A DNA stretch of 64,000 nt from Parelaphostrongylus tenuis (lineage: Eukaryota; Nematoda; Chromadorea; Rhabditida; Metastrongylidae). A model generated the notes under the pieces. It was not told where the DNA came from. It ran no database searches and saw only the letters and a program-made list of their open reading frames with translations. This document shows positions 47,881-59,477 of the stretch, one piece after another. Made by a program: the position numbers and the translations under genes. Each line of letters begins with the position of its first letter. The stretch's first letter is position 1. The stretch is from the NCBI GenBank assembly GCA_019055375.1, contig JAHQIW010007207.1:39908-103907 (forward strand). The letters run 5' to 3'.

Positions 47881-48095
47881 ATAAAATGAAAGTCTATTAA
47901 AATCTGAGATATGTTATTTGGGACTTGGAAGCACTCATGATTTTTACGCCAAATACGTTGAGGTCAGTCCATTGACCGTCAAAAGTTGACTTCAGTGCAT
48001 GTGGCATCATATGTTTTCGAAGTTTAGGCTTTCATTCAGGCGTTATTCAGTGTCAACCTGAAGTGATTTACTTGTTTCACCAGCATATTAACAAT

Positions 48096-48300
48096 TAATT
48101 ATTACTCCATAAACACAAAATCTGGCACACTGCACCCATTCCGGACCGAATCCTCATCGCTGTTGTTTTGCCATCAATTGAGGCACCGGTGTTTTTTGAC
48201 CGCATATATGATTATTATTACTCCATACACAAATCTGCACACTGCCCATTCGACTCGATCCTCATCGCTGTTGCTTGCCATAACTGAGGCACGTGTTTTT
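48096..48300 (+). repeat. tandem duplication of ~110 bp
   Basis: ATTATTACTCCATA, CCTCATCGCTGTTG and TGAGGCAC occur in order twice, about 110 bp apart, with small indels. Confidence 0.75.
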
Positions 48301-48722
48301 CTGAGTCAGAGCAAATCCGAGTTTCCACTGAGTTGTAGTTATTGAAGACGGCTGCACGAGTTGGTGGACCGGTCCTTTTTTTCTGCTCATTCAGCGGTGG
48401 CAAACATGCCAGCCATACACCTCTTAGCTCCGTCTTCATACTGAAGGTTAAGCACAAAGGTAGTGTGCAAGAGTGTTTCATCTTCGTTCTGTCGAAATTC
48501 TGCATGTGTCTCCTGAAAATCACATAGGGTGCAGACAGGAGTACTTAACATGTTGCAGACCACGTTGATATATCGGGCGAGACGCTACGCAGCCGCCGGT
48601 TGGCGAGCAAGCTCCAGTGATAATGTAGTAGTTTCCTAATAAAGTTTAGCCTTTCACCTCAACTAAAGGAATCATCTTCTCAGTAAATGAAAGAATATGA
48701 TTGAAGAGGTTTTAATAAAGCT

Positions 48723-48971
48723 ATGAGAAATAACACAAATCCTCCCTCTGAATCACTGCATTCAAGGGGGAAAAGTCCTCAAATCGCTCAGATTGATAAA
48801 TGCGCTCTTCCTTCTACTCCTTTTCCAGATATGTACTGGAGAAAACCCACATATGGATTTTCTCTAAAAGATAAAATGTGTTCTCGATTTGAAATTTGGA
48901 AACAATATAGAAAGAAATATATTAAAAAAGTAATAATGCGTCGATATCCTATCGATGTAGCTTTTGTCTGA
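48723..48971 (+). other. unrecognised 82-codon frame, possible exon
   Basis: Contains a strong acceptor (CTACTCCTTTTCCAG, 48814-48828) followed by a Lys/Tyr-rich frame (MYWRKPTYGFSLKDKMCSRF) and a possible donor GTAATA. No partner exon was found. Confidence 0.2.
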
Positions 48972-51126
48972 GAAGTAAGGTTTTTCCAGGACAACTGTGC
49001 GCTCTTTTTACTAAGACTACGCTTACACGTGACCAGAAATATTCTACCCTTTCGAAGCAATAAAGTGACTATAAAATGAAAATATTACTATATAAGTACC
49101 ATCGAATATGCAGTGATGTTCTAAGAAACAATGGCTGACTACTTCAAATAGAAAGCGTATCGTTCTTTCCCATAATAGAACGTGCCATGAAGGTCGTTTC
49201 AGAAATACAACTTAGTATTGAAATCTGTAACTGTCAATGTGTCAAATGACTACGAAATCATCGATAAGATACTAAAAATTAGGTCTTTCTTCCTGTTATC
49301 GGGCACGGATATTTGAATGAGAATTTTTAGCTCAACAAAGATTTCCACTGAACCTTCAATACTCATTCGAAAGCTGGAAATCTCCATAAATTCAAATGCT
49401 TGTCTGTTTTCTAAAACATCTAGTTACAACGCCATAGTACTAAAAATGAAATTGTGTTCCACACGCGATGCACATTTTTTCGCGTTTGCGCACATAATCG
49501 TTAGTATTTATCGCAAAACAAATCTCATTCCTCAGACTTCTAGTAATCGTAGATAGCCTGAATCTCCAAGAGTTCAAAAATATGTTTATTCTTATAAAGG
49601 CTCCTTCTACAGCGTTGTAGCAAAAATGAAAGTCTTGTGCTTAACACCCACGTATTTCTCGCTCTCAGTTAGAACATAAATAGCTGTTTTACAGTCTAAG
49701 TTTAGACAGTTTCAACGCCGTGCCTATTTTTTGAAAACAAGCTTTCACTACAGTGTAGCAGTGCAAGTAACATGAGCTCAACATACGCTGTGTATTTGCT
49801 CGTCGGTTGATGTGCGTGAAAGTCTGAGGATCGATACGCGATCAATCGATATGCAGGTACGACTCACATGTGGGGTGCGATTTCTGTTGTTTAGTTTGAA
49901 AATTTTCTCTGCTTGAAAAAAAATCTGGATGAAATATAATACTGTAATAACCCAAGATTTCCTCAGTACGTTCATATGCTTTTCGTGCTTAGGCTTGGGC
50001 ATAGTAACGGGTTTACTTGGCAGTATGACAAGGAAATAAAAAGCTTAAGCCGTCAAATATAGAACAAAGTTTCTTCTAAAGTCCAATGCGAAAAACAAAA
50101 AATTCTACGAGACGGAAAAAATTTTCCAAATAAATAAAGAAATCCGTACGAGCGCGCGAAGCTTGTGGAACACACCTCATTGATTTCCCTGCTGTAGTGT
50201 TGTAAATAAGCTCTTGTAGATGCCAAGTATATATTTGAGTTCTCCAAGATTTACGTATTCAATTATTAACAGCAGTTTAGGGGAAAAGCTTTATCCAGCT
50301 AAATATAAGCGTGATAATAATTAAAGCGCACAGTATGTGGCATAAATTTATTCTAGATCCCACAGTGGTGTAAAAAAAGCTTTTTCAGAGAGAAATTGCA
50401 TCTAGCAGATCCTCGGGATTTGAACTTTCGAATGGCTGCTAAGAGTGCAATGCAAAGTTTTTGTCCAGAAAAATTCTCCTTCAAAAATCCGTGCCTGATA
50501 ACAGAAAAGAGCCAAAGAATGTTATATAAGAGCTAAAAATATGTTCTTTCCAAAAGGATGCAGCTATCTCATCGGAATGTAAGAAACTTCCGATTTCATG
50601 ACGTTTTTTTCTACTAAAACCATCCTTACAGAAGTTCTATATGTGACATGCTATCATTTGATTGTGACAATTCTCCTTGGACTACAAGTTACCAAATAAA
50701 TCACCTTATTTCACTTGCAACGCCCGCCAATGCCAATTACCTGGCATGCGGTGCGGCGATTGGTGCTTGGAATTTCATCCACTTGGTTTGCAACGTGTTA
50801 ACAAACATTTTGCAAGTAATTTTTTTTACAAGCAGGAACACTCTATGAATGCGTCTAACTAATGCAACACGTCATTTTCCTCGCAATAGATAAGCTTGTA
50901 TTATCTAGAAGTGATGTTTTCTTACACGATAGCTCTTAAATTTAGTGGTACACATTCCACTTCAGTTTAGTGTTGAATTCCTGAAGAACGGTGTATCGCT
51001 GCCTTGGTAGAGCTAAGTGGCGCTAATTGCTCAAATGTTTTTCGGTTCTTTCCCAAGATTTCGCAAAGATATCAAATCAAATAGAGTGGAAACCTACACT
51101 AACCATTAACTTTTCTCCTCAATGGA
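48972..51126. other. intergenic, no gene recognised
   Basis: Parts (49190-49340, 50400-50660) resemble a diffuse AT-rich repeat seen also in globin introns. Frame 50648-50848 ends at a donor-like GTAATT but has no known domain. Confidence 0.4.
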
Positions 51127-51149
51127 ATTCAACAAATAGTAGACGACAA

Positions 51150-51270
51150 CCTCAGCTAGGAGTCGAACCTGCGTTTCATCCATACCGGGGTCGTTTGTTG
51201 CCGTTAGAGCAGGATCTTTTCTCTGTCCCCGGTATGGATGAAACGCAGGTTCGACTCCCGTCTGAGGTCG
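51150..51270. repeat. inverted pair of tRNA-like repeats
   Basis: GTCGAACCTGCGTTTCATCC at the left and GGATGAAACGCAGGTTCGAC at the right form ~41-bp arms around a 33-bp loop. Each arm has a T-arm-like B box. Same family as 4381 and 25590. Confidence 0.85.
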
Positions 51271-51589
51271 TATTTTCACTCATCATTCAGTTCTCTTGGG
51301 TAATTATAAAGCAACGCTGCGAAAAGGCAGTAAAAACACTAGAGATTTCTTGTATTACTAGACACAATGAGAAATAAAAATCGCCCTTCTTTTGAATTCA
51401 GCATTACCAAGTAACCATTTTAGCAGAATATATTTATTTTCATCAGCATCGTGCTATTCACTTGAGAAACAGAGAATATGTGACTAAGCACAATAACTCC
51501 TTCAAAGTAAACTTTGTATATGAAAGAAGATTTTGATAATTCTTATTTAAGCGAACATGTCATGTGGTCTATTTATGAGCACTTCTACA

Positions 51590-51633
51590 GCCCGATACAC
51601 GTGCTTCGCCATTGGCAGCTTCGTCAGTCGCGC
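51590..51633 (-). ncRNA. hammerhead ribozyme (family A), degraded
   Basis: Core CTGACGA kept; stem I GCGCGA/UCGGGC has one mismatch; GAAA reads GAAG; stem II shifted. Probably inactive. Confidence 0.65.
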
Positions 51634-51897
51634 ACGCTCTTAGTCTTTAGCCAATCCCCTCGGGGGCCTCTACATCACCCAGATAGAGTTGGCGCCGACG
51701 CACGATTTGCACGTGCCATCAAGTGAAACAAATCACTAGATTGGCAGTGTTTTACACTTGATTGCCCTTAGCTGGCATTTTTGAATTATTACACCGTTCA
51801 TTTTAATGATCTCTTATGACCATGCTCAAATTTCAATATATCTGGTATTTGTTATTTGAGCCAATCCCTATGAGGTTTAGTTAAAGACGAAAGGCCT

Positions 51898-51942
51898 TCC
51901 CGACTGACGCGGCTGCTCAAGGCCGAAACACGTATATTGAGC
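51898..51942 (+). ncRNA. hammerhead ribozyme (family A), degraded
   Basis: Core reads CTGACGC (last A lost), stem II GGCU/GGCC pairs, GAAACACGUAUA follows. Stem I is poorly paired. A second copy 309 bp downstream (52206-52222) is truncated after CTGACAAG. Confidence 0.6.
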
Positions 51943-52222
51943 TGTACAAGTGCCCACAAACAGACCACATGAAATGTAGCCTTAACGATAATTATCAGAT
52001 ATATTGAAATTTGAGCGTGATCTCAAGAAAACAGTTGAAACGAACGGTTTAAACTTTTAAAAAATACTAGTAAAGGCAATTGAGTATAAAACACTGCCAA
52101 TCTAGTGATTTATTTCACTTGCCGAAGAGTGGTAAACGTAGTCGTCACCTATCCTCTATAGAGGGATGTAGGAGTTCCGAGAGGATTGGCTAGAGACATA
52201 GGGCCTGCCCGACTGACAAGTT

Positions 52223-52789
52223 AAGATTTTGTTTTCTACGTATCACAAAGCTACGTACAATTGAGTTGGGCAGTCTGCATGATGATCGACCTTGCCCCAG
52301 AATTGAGCACGAAAAAGTGAGCAACTTAAGAAGCTTTGAAGAGCATTGAGAACGAAGGGGAGAAATCATTGACCGGTTGCTGCCCTTCGTCACCCAACGG
52401 TTGTTCCTACCATAACGCTCGACCAGAAACCTGGTTGCTATGTAATTAGGACGAAAAATCACTCAAATTCATCGAACCTGCAACTGAGAAATCTATCCTA
52501 AAAGTTTTTAGATGAGCACACGCTGTGTTCTTATCGCACTATCTATTTATAAAAACAGACGCTTGTGCGGTTGAACCTTCTTCGAAGCCTGGAAAAGTCA
52601 AATTAGCAGGCAGTCTATCACTTTCATATATCTAGTAGATAAAATTCAACGCATCATTTTCGTCCGATCAATCGAAGGCTTTCTTCGAACACTTAGCGTT
52701 TCGCTCTTTGTAGGCTCTTTAGTTATTAGTGAAGACCAGCTGCACACTTTTACATAAGCTAAGAAAATTCTTGGTTGATCTCAGAAATT
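52223..52789. other. between HHR array and Penelope-like ORF
   Basis: Possible 3' region of the Penelope-like element; the frame at 52190-52462 (-) is unrecognised. Confidence 0.35.
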
Positions 52790-53760
52790 ATCAGACTGAG
52801 CTTTGGCTCTAAGCCATATGATTACAAGACACTGTCGCTTCTTACAGTTCATTTTGAAATTTATGCGGAACTCTTCAAGGTTTTTCTTCGCCATTATTTT
52901 GGATTATTCAATTAGGATAGTGGCTTTCATTTCAAAACTTCTCCTTATGTCTTTGTTCTATGTTCGTGCTTAGTTGGGTGTTTCGTTTGGCTGAAGGCCC
53001 TTCACTTAGGGTAAGTCTTTTTTCATACATGTTCTGATTGGTCTATCCGTTTTAACACCGTTCGCACACGTTCCACAACGAATCAGGTATGCGCCGTGTT
53101 CAAACTAGTGCAATCATCGTCTGTATTGTTAGGGAAATTTTTTTACTCTTGTGTAGCAGATGACAACAATGATTGATGTATCTACATTATAGTAGTAATT
53201 GGAAACCGGGTACAAGGGTCTCAGCTTCGAACATGAGCATAAACGCAAGATTTGGTGCAAGTCGCTGTTCCATCGATGACACAGTCTTTTATGCGTGGTA
53301 TTATCGCAGTCTTAGGTAGTGAGTATTAGAGGGACTTTTTGAGAGCTATGAGCCATCGTATCAAGAAGTCATGCATGTTTACAGTTTTTTTTGTGCTTCA
53401 TTTGGAGCCCGCTGATGAATTTTATAGCCATGTCATCACACATCTTTGAAGGGCTGTACATCGAAATGTCACAGAGAACTCTATCGCGCACTCGTTTTTG
53501 GGAGATGCGTTATTTAAGCGCTCAAGAACATTTGGGAGTTTGCGTGACGGTTTGTGATGTGGATCAGTAGCTGGATCAGTATCTGGTTTATGAACCACAT
53601 TACTCTGTCCGTAAGCACGTCTTTTGGCAGATGTAAGAATAATGATTGGTGCTGATCTACATCTTTTGGGCCGTTCGGAACGGTAAATGATCGATTTCGT
53701 AGAGAGATAAGCAAGCGGTGGGCGATATATGTTACTTCACTAGAAATGTTTCTCCTCTGT
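52790..53760 (-). pseudogene. Penelope-like element: RT and GIY-YIG endonuclease remnant
   Basis: Reading the minus strand: NECAIEFSVTFRCTALQ (decayed palm start, about 53440-53490), then MEQRLAPNLAFMLMFEAE (53220-53275; the G-Q-R-L-A-P block) and CRYINHCC in place of CRYIDDC (about 53160-53185), then AYLIRCGTCA and TDRPIRTCMKKDL of the GIY-YIG domain (53010-53075), and SFEMKATILIE...KNLEEFRINFKMNCKK (52830-52915), its C-terminal part. RT precedes endonuclease, as in canonical Penelope-like elements. Many stops and a mutated catalytic DD. Confidence 0.72.
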
Positions 53761-54604
53761 ATCATTCTAATACTCCATGACTTTCTCTACTCCTTAATAT
53801 GCTTTTCATGAATTTATAGCCATTATGTATAAAGGGAAATCCGAGGGCGAAACGAAATCTTTTCTTCTCACACCGCTCAATGAAATCCTCTTGAAAAATT
53901 AGACTCAGTTTCAGCTTAAAATCAGCGAATATCAAGGTATCGAATGAGTATTGAAAGTCGAATGAAAACTTTTTTGTCGACTCTAGCCGTGCAAATTTAG
54001 CACTCCGAATGCCTAACATAAATTTATTTTCCTTTACACTCTACTCACTAAGGAGGCCCTTTCAGCAAACAAACACAATTTCAAAATTGCCGAATTTTGA
54101 GCTTCCTAATGATTATTGAGAATTGAAAAAGGCCCTGTCCAGTGAAAAAGGTCTCTGAATACTTCTGTGCCAGCGCAGATGTATGTCGTCTCGAGCGGGT
54201 CGATAAGTACAAGATTGGACATGTTGGTAGTTCAAGTTTGAGTCAAAAAAATGATTTATGGCTTTAAACCAGCCGCACCTACCACTTTGACCAATTCTGT
54301 GCTCGATTTTTGGTACTTATAATTATACTCCTCTTAAGATCATTTGAGATAGAGTGAAGCACACTTCAACGATGTTTTCCGTTATCTCAACATTCACTTG
54401 ACAAGAAATTTAAAAAAGTCTTCGTCTTAATCGCCGACTAGTAGTCTGACAGCCTTTGATTTTGGTACTTTTCAAACGCTTGATATACCACATTTTTCTC
54501 CTGAAACAAGGCTGGAGCCAAATTTCTTTTCGAACAGTAGGCAAGGACTTCTGAAGTTTCATCCGAAATATGCAAAAGTAAACTCCTGAAATTTTTACTG
54601 AGCC
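53761..54604. other. possible 5' part of the Penelope-like element; otherwise nothing
   Basis: Frame 53762-54019 (-) has no recognisable domain; the rest is AT-rich. Confidence 0.35.
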
Positions 54605-54637
54605 ATGCAGCCATGTGGTCTGTTATGGGCTCTTATG

Positions 54638-54685
54638 CACTGTATACACACGTTTCGGTCTTGCAGCCTCGTCAGTTGCACAGTG
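54638..54685 (-). ncRNA. type I hammerhead ribozyme (family A-like)
   Basis: Core CTGACGA/GAA intact, stem II GGCU-GCAA-GACC with one mismatch, stem III ACGUGUGU, GUA cleavage. Stem I pairs distally as CACUGU/ACAGUG with an internal loop. Confidence 0.75.
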
Positions 54686-55073
54686 TTTTTTCGCTCATTC
54701 ACTTCTTCAGTGATCTACCCCGTACATAGAAGCATCGCAAACGAAACATTTAGACACCGCGTTATGTGATGAAATCACCGAACGGACAGTGTCGTACACT
54801 CTACTGCTTTTGGCTGGTAATTGTGAAATATCATATCTAACCTTTCGATGATACTTGAGACCACTCTCAATGTTCGAAATGCTTGATAGTTATTTCTTAT
54901 TTTCAATAAACACTCGAAACGAAAGATATAATATTTTTCGATAACCAGCCAAGAACAATGGAGTGTACAACCTTGCCCGTTCGGTGATTTCATCACTTGA
55001 CGGCGTGTGTAAATAGTTCTTCTGCGGTTCCTCTATCGAAGAGGTAGATCCCCGAGAAACTAAATGAAATAGT

Positions 55074-55120
55074 ACCGTACAATTGACGAGGCGGGAAAGT
55101 CGAAACACGTGTATACACTG
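55074..55120 (+). ncRNA. hammerhead ribozyme (family A-like), C3 mutated
   Basis: CGAAACACGTGTATACACTG is intact, but the core begins UUGACGA instead of CUGACGA and stem II is weak. Confidence 0.65.
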
Positions 55121-55215
55121 TAAGTGCCCACAAAAGACCACATGCATGGCTCAGAAGTAATTATCAGGCATATTGAAATGTGACCGGGGTCTCAAGAAAC
55201 ACTCGAAAACGACGG

Positions 55216-55854
55216 GTATATAATGGTCAGTGTCCACGTCGCGGTGCAGTTTGGCTGTCTAAAGAACAGTCGGGAAGAAAATGTGGTGATAATGCTTTTT
55301 CTCCTTATTTTTCATCCCTATATAAAGTTTTACGTCGATCTCAAAAGCCTTGCAGATTGCAAACTTTCCCACTCAAGGTCTCTTCAGAAATGTTGCCCTC
55401 TGAGAAGCTTGAATCGAATTCTGATGGTTTAGGAACTATCTCCCTTGACTTTTTTTTGCACATTAACATACCTAGTTTGACTATTATCGTATAAGGTGTC
55501 TATTTGTTCTACTAAAAATGGTGTATGCAACTCGTTTGAAACACTCTTTTGAGCCTTCGCATTCTTTCAACTCAATTTCTTCGATGTAGGAAATATTTGT
55601 CCTGTTAGCATTGCAGAAAAGTACAGTGTGGTCTCATTTCGATGTGTCACACTTGACTGCTGTCCTCTCGTAGACGCATAGATTGTGTATTTATTATCAT
55701 GATGCCCTCCATCGCCTAAAGTTGATGTACGGCGTGGTTTCAGCGGTTAGAGGACCATCCACATTCTGTTGCTAGTTTTTGAAATGATAACGATGTTGTT
55801 AGGAAAACCAAGTTAGCGAGGCTTTTCGAGTGATATCCATGTCTTTCTCGTCCC
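55216..55854. other. intergenic, nothing recognised
   Basis: A short tRNA-head-like GGCGTGGTTTCAGCGGTTAG lies near 55729. No gene seen. Confidence 0.4.
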
Positions 55855-56451
55855 ACTAGAGTGACTTTATTCCAGTGAGACAGTAAACAGCTTTAGCGAT
55901 ATGGTGTCGCCCATTGAACCCCTTTTCATATGGGTATGGCAAGGGCTTTATGAAAGACTGTATTTTGTGGTGCAATACCAATAACTGTTTGACAAAGTTC
56001 TCATGTAGGACGGGTACACTGATAAAGACTACATTCGTTTCGGCGCTGTCAGACGCTTTTTGAGACACAACAGAGGTAAGAAATAAGGGCAGATAATATT
56101 CACCATCATATGTCTGTAATCTCGGATAAAATCTATATGTGGTTCGTGTAGCAAAATCTCTGTAGAAATTGTACCTACCCAATTGGTTGTGCCTTATCTA
56201 AGGACTTGATGTAAACAGCCCGAAGCGTATGTAGGACAATAGTGAAAAAATCTCTCTGGTCATTCTTGTTGAATAGGAAAACTGTACGTCAACATCCTTC
56301 AGTGGTCTTGAATACTCTCCTGTTGAAAACAGGATCCCATGTGTTGCAATAAGTGCATCTGGACTGTGGCCTCCAGTTCTGTAAAAGCCGGTAATTATGT
56401 TGCCAGATCCTGTAATTGTGCCTTTTTGTGCCTCCTATCGAAACTAGAACG

Positions 56452-56454
<3 letters not shown>

Positions 56455-56518
<64 letters not shown>

Positions 56519-56530
56519 GAAGAGAGAGAG
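56455..56530. repeat. (AG)n microsatellite
   Basis: About 75 bases of AG repeats with GGGG interruptions. Confidence 0.95.
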
Positions 56531-57257
56531 ATCCTAGGTGGTATTTCTAGTAATAATTTCACCGTCCGTCGGTGTTGGTGGAACTTAAACGAACGTTGAT
56601 AAAGAACCATTCCCTCAACAATTTCATATCATGCCCCCAGACGGCGCTTCTTCAAATTAGTTTTTTGTGCCTTTTCTTTACCGTTTCTTCCGCCTAAACC
56701 GACCTAGATTCTCCTGCACAACTTTTCTGCAGCTAGAATTTATTACTTTCCATGTCAAATGTAATGATTTGGAACCAGGTTTGTTCTGTTTCCGTAAGCT
56801 CCTTGATTGCAATAAAGGGCAGTCGGATCTTCTCGTGTCATTGACGGAAGCGAATTCAACACAACTTATCATTACTTCGACATGTAGTCCGCAATCATTG
56901 GGCGGGCCCTGCTCAACTCATCAGTGGCATCTGTATAGGAATTTGCTCAAAATGTTCTCGTCATGATTACTTTCACCTTTTCTTCTTCATCGATAGCATA
57001 AATTGACATTCAGCTTACGGCTGAGCCGAATCTTCATGCCAGGAAGCAATGATCTGATCAGTACGGAACGACGAGATTAGGAGTACGTCAAATAGGCATC
57101 ATCTTCTCTTTATTATAAGGATATGATCGATTTCCGAATGTGTAGCGCCGTTGAGTGACCTCAGGTCCGGCATAGAGTTTTTTTTTATGAAAAAAAATGT
57201 ATTTCGATTAAAGAAGCGAGTTAATCAGAAGCCCCAAAAAAACAGTTTTAATGTCTC

Positions 57258-57610
57258 ATAATTTTTATTTGAGTCAACATGTCATGTGGTCTGGTAATGG
57301 GCTCTTGTACAGCCCGATACACGTGTTTCGACATTACACTTTCGTCAGTCGAGCAGAACCCCGTCGTATTTCAATCTTTTTTGCCAATCCTCTCGGGAGT
57401 CCCTAATCTCCCTAAAAAGAGGTAGCGAAGACGAACGATTGAAACTCTAAGTCAAGTAAAAATATCACCGAATTTACAGTGTTCTACACTCGATTGCTCT
57501 TTGGTTGGTGTTTTTATAATATTATACCTTAATTTCGAGTGTTTTATTAAGGCCACGCTTGAATTCCAATATATCTCATTGAACGTGCTCTTAATAAAAC
57601 ACTCGAAATA
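57258..57610 (-). mobile_element. hammerhead element, family A, inserted in a LINE
   Basis: A complete minus unit (TTTTATTTGAGTCAACATGT to CTTGAATTCCAATAT) followed by the first ~35 bases of an inverted copy (AATAAAACACTCGAAATAAA). It interrupts the antisense LINE endonuclease, so the element is mobile and younger than the LINE. Confidence 0.85.
57312..57354 (-). ncRNA. type I hammerhead ribozyme (family A)
   Basis: Core CTGACGA/GAA intact, stem I GCUCGA/UCGGGC (6 pairs, one G-U), stem III ACACGUGU, GUA cleavage. Stem II is decayed, so activity is uncertain. Confidence 0.8.
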
Positions 57611-58261
57611 AAAATTTTGTTGTCACTTTGTTCTCGTAAGCGAAAGTTTTCAATCCTACATTCCTTCTCTTGTGTTTATTGTTCTGGCGCTGAAGTCTCC
57701 GGCAACAAACTTGAAGTCTGGTTTATCATTGCGGATAACTTCTCGAACTCATAGTAGAACGCACTCATTCGTACTCATATGCTGTGCCTGTCAGTAATTA
57801 GCAATAGATGATAATGACTTTCTCGCGACGCAAGGGCTGAAGACGAGGAATACCTATGCAAGAGAAAAAGATCTTGTAAAAATTCAAGAAGATGGTGACG
57901 GACGAGTGGACTGTAAGGCCCACGCCAACGACATTTCATGACAAGATATAGTCCTTGGAAGTTAAGGGTTCCGTTGTTTTCTTTTTTTTTTTTTGATGGT
58001 CTTCTTGCTTTCCTGCACGCAATCACGTGGACTTTATACATTCTGCTCTTTCATAAAGTCCGTGAAGATCGCTGTCAGAAATTGTTCTGGTACTATAAGC
58101 ACACAGTGAGGGCAATCTCGGCGGTTCATCGTCTGCCTCAATCATCAAATTCGATTCCAATGATGCCCTGCGTTTTTCGAGATTTTGTGGCCTCTCACCG
58201 GCGGTTTTGAAGAAGAGAATTGTTGTCAAACAAATTGAAACCTCGCTTCTTCTGACAAAAC

Positions 58262-58530
58262 TCTTACTGATAACATGATAACATGCTTCAGCCTGCTACA
58301 AGGTCTGCTACGGCAGTTATACAGCGCGTGACAGGCACCAGTTTCGCTCTTCTAGGCTCCTCAGTAGCACAGTACCCTTCGGTTCAGCTGATCCTTTGGG
58401 GATATACCCCTACATATATCTATCTACCATATGCTGTACCAGACTTCATAACAGGCTCTAACATGATATCATGTTATCAAATTATCATTGTTTTGAGCGA
58501 GGTCTATATAAACTGTCGAGAGTAGGGTAT
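58262..58530 (-). mobile_element. hammerhead element, family C, single copy
   Basis: Shares CAGTTATACAG, AGTAGCACAGTACCCTTCGG-TTCAGCTGATC and GAGGTCTATATAAACTGTCGA with 19800-20080 and 43290-43770. Confidence 0.75.
58324..58370 (-). ncRNA. type I hammerhead ribozyme (family C)
   Basis: Core CTGAGGA (permitted CUGANGA) and GAA, stem II GCCU-AGAA-GAGC with one mismatch, longer stem III ACUGG/GCCUGU region, GUC cleavage. The inner stem I has mismatches. Confidence 0.65.
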
Positions 58531-58959
58531 GAAATTTTTACTGTTGGTGAGTTTTTTAAGCGTCTATTATACGATGGACTCTTCTCAACAGCTTCTATTG
58601 CAATTTTAGCTTTGATAGCTGAATGACGATGTTGTAAAGCATTGTTGAAAACACAATAGTGTGTTTCCGTATGGCTGGCACGTCAACATACCACGCATTT
58701 GACTCGCAACTGATTACTCTGCTCGCCGTATTTTTAAGTTCCCTTATCTCCAGCTAATGCGAAACTTGATATCGCAAAAATTATCTGAAGTGCGCCACCA
58801 TCGACGCAGAAACACAAGTCGAAAACAACGTTTGGTTGTTCTTCTTATTTGCTTCGCAATCGTCAATGTGCTCAACAACAGCAATTGACCAATTAATTTT
58901 TCCAAGGCAGCGACTGTTTTTCAGAGACCTTGCATTAAACATTCAATATACTTTCTTAG
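58531..58959. other. intergenic, nothing recognised
   Basis: No feature seen. Confidence 0.4.
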
Positions 58960-59110
58960 AATTTGTAGCCTTACCTAAGGTTGATATGCCAGAGCCATAC
59001 ACGCGTGTTTCGAAGGTCTCGCCCTGGTCGTCAGTGGCCCATGCCCCTCATTAAGCCCTGCACTGTAGTAAGGGGGAGACGAATCACTTTTCGTAGTGAA
59101 AATTTGATAG
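58960..59110 (-). mobile_element. hammerhead element, family B, single unit
   Basis: Shares AAGGTCTCGCCCTGGTCGTC and CCTGCACTGTAGTAAGG with the family B foldback at 25672. Confidence 0.75.
58992..59040 (-). ncRNA. type I hammerhead ribozyme (family B)
   Basis: Core CTGACGA/GAA intact; stem I GGGCCA/UGGCUC (6 pairs); stem III is a perfect 10-nt palindrome ACACGCGUGU; GUA cleavage. Stem II keeps only its inner three pairs. Confidence 0.82.
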
Positions 59111-59431
59111 ATAACTATGACCATTATAATCTGGGAATCGATACTGTTAATTCGGCACAGTTATAGGCGTTCATGAAATCTGCACATCGTTTTAATGACT
59201 CAATACCCTCCTTTCAACGCATTACCATCTTCTACTTTATTAAGGCTATTGAGTCGCATTTTGATCACACAAGAACCGCTGCATAACATTTGACTGCACC
59301 ATCGTTTTGCATGAGTGATGGTTGATAAGCTTCCTCAGTAATAACTTCTTTCCGCTTGGCGTTCATTCACATCCTAAAAACATCCGATATAGCCTATATG
59401 AATGTTTGTCTTTTCGAAGTTGTTACATCAG

Positions 59432-59477
59432 AGCCATACGCACGTTTCGGCGGTGTAGTCCGCTTCACCAGTGGCCC
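59432..59477 (-). ncRNA. hammerhead ribozyme (family B variant)
   Basis: Stem I GGGCCA/UGGCUC, stem II GCGG/CCGC, stem III ACGUGCGU, GUA cleavage; the core reads CUGGUGA, with G for the invariant A, so cleavage is expected to be lost or weak. Confidence 0.7.

Larger units (their letters stand above)
51541..52222. mobile_element. hammerhead element, family A, three-unit array
   Basis: A minus unit from 51544 with the start of a second direct unit at 51853 (period 309 bp), joined to two plus units whose ribozyme cores are 309 bp apart (51901 and 52210). The last is cut off inside the core at 52222, adjoining the Penelope-like region. Confidence 0.85.
54605..55215. mobile_element. hammerhead element, family A-like foldback
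   Basis: Arms starting CCATGTGGTCTGTTATGGGC at the left and ending with ACCACATGCATGGCT at the right; inner segments GTGATGAAATCACCGAACGG and CCGTTCGGTGATTTCATCAC are also inverted copies. One outward ribozyme per arm. Confidence 0.85.
55855..58230 (-). pseudogene. RTE-type LINE, endonuclease and RT, split by an HHR element
   Basis: From 58230 down: AYSTRTISDSDLHGLYERAE (endonuclease start), SSALASRESHYHLLLITDRH, KFVAGDFSAR (GDFNA-like motif, about 57685-57720), then after the inserted element VTQRRYTFGNRSYP (about 57130-57165) and SDHCFLAWRFGSAVS (SDH catalytic motif, about 57015-57060), then RT pieces QKASDSAETNVV and KGFNGRHHIAKAVYCL (55880-56070). One broken copy of ~2 kb plus insertion. 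Confidence 0.8.

Noticed and set aside
56339..56599. Arg/Glu repeat protein
   Set aside because: It is only the translation of an AG microsatellite.
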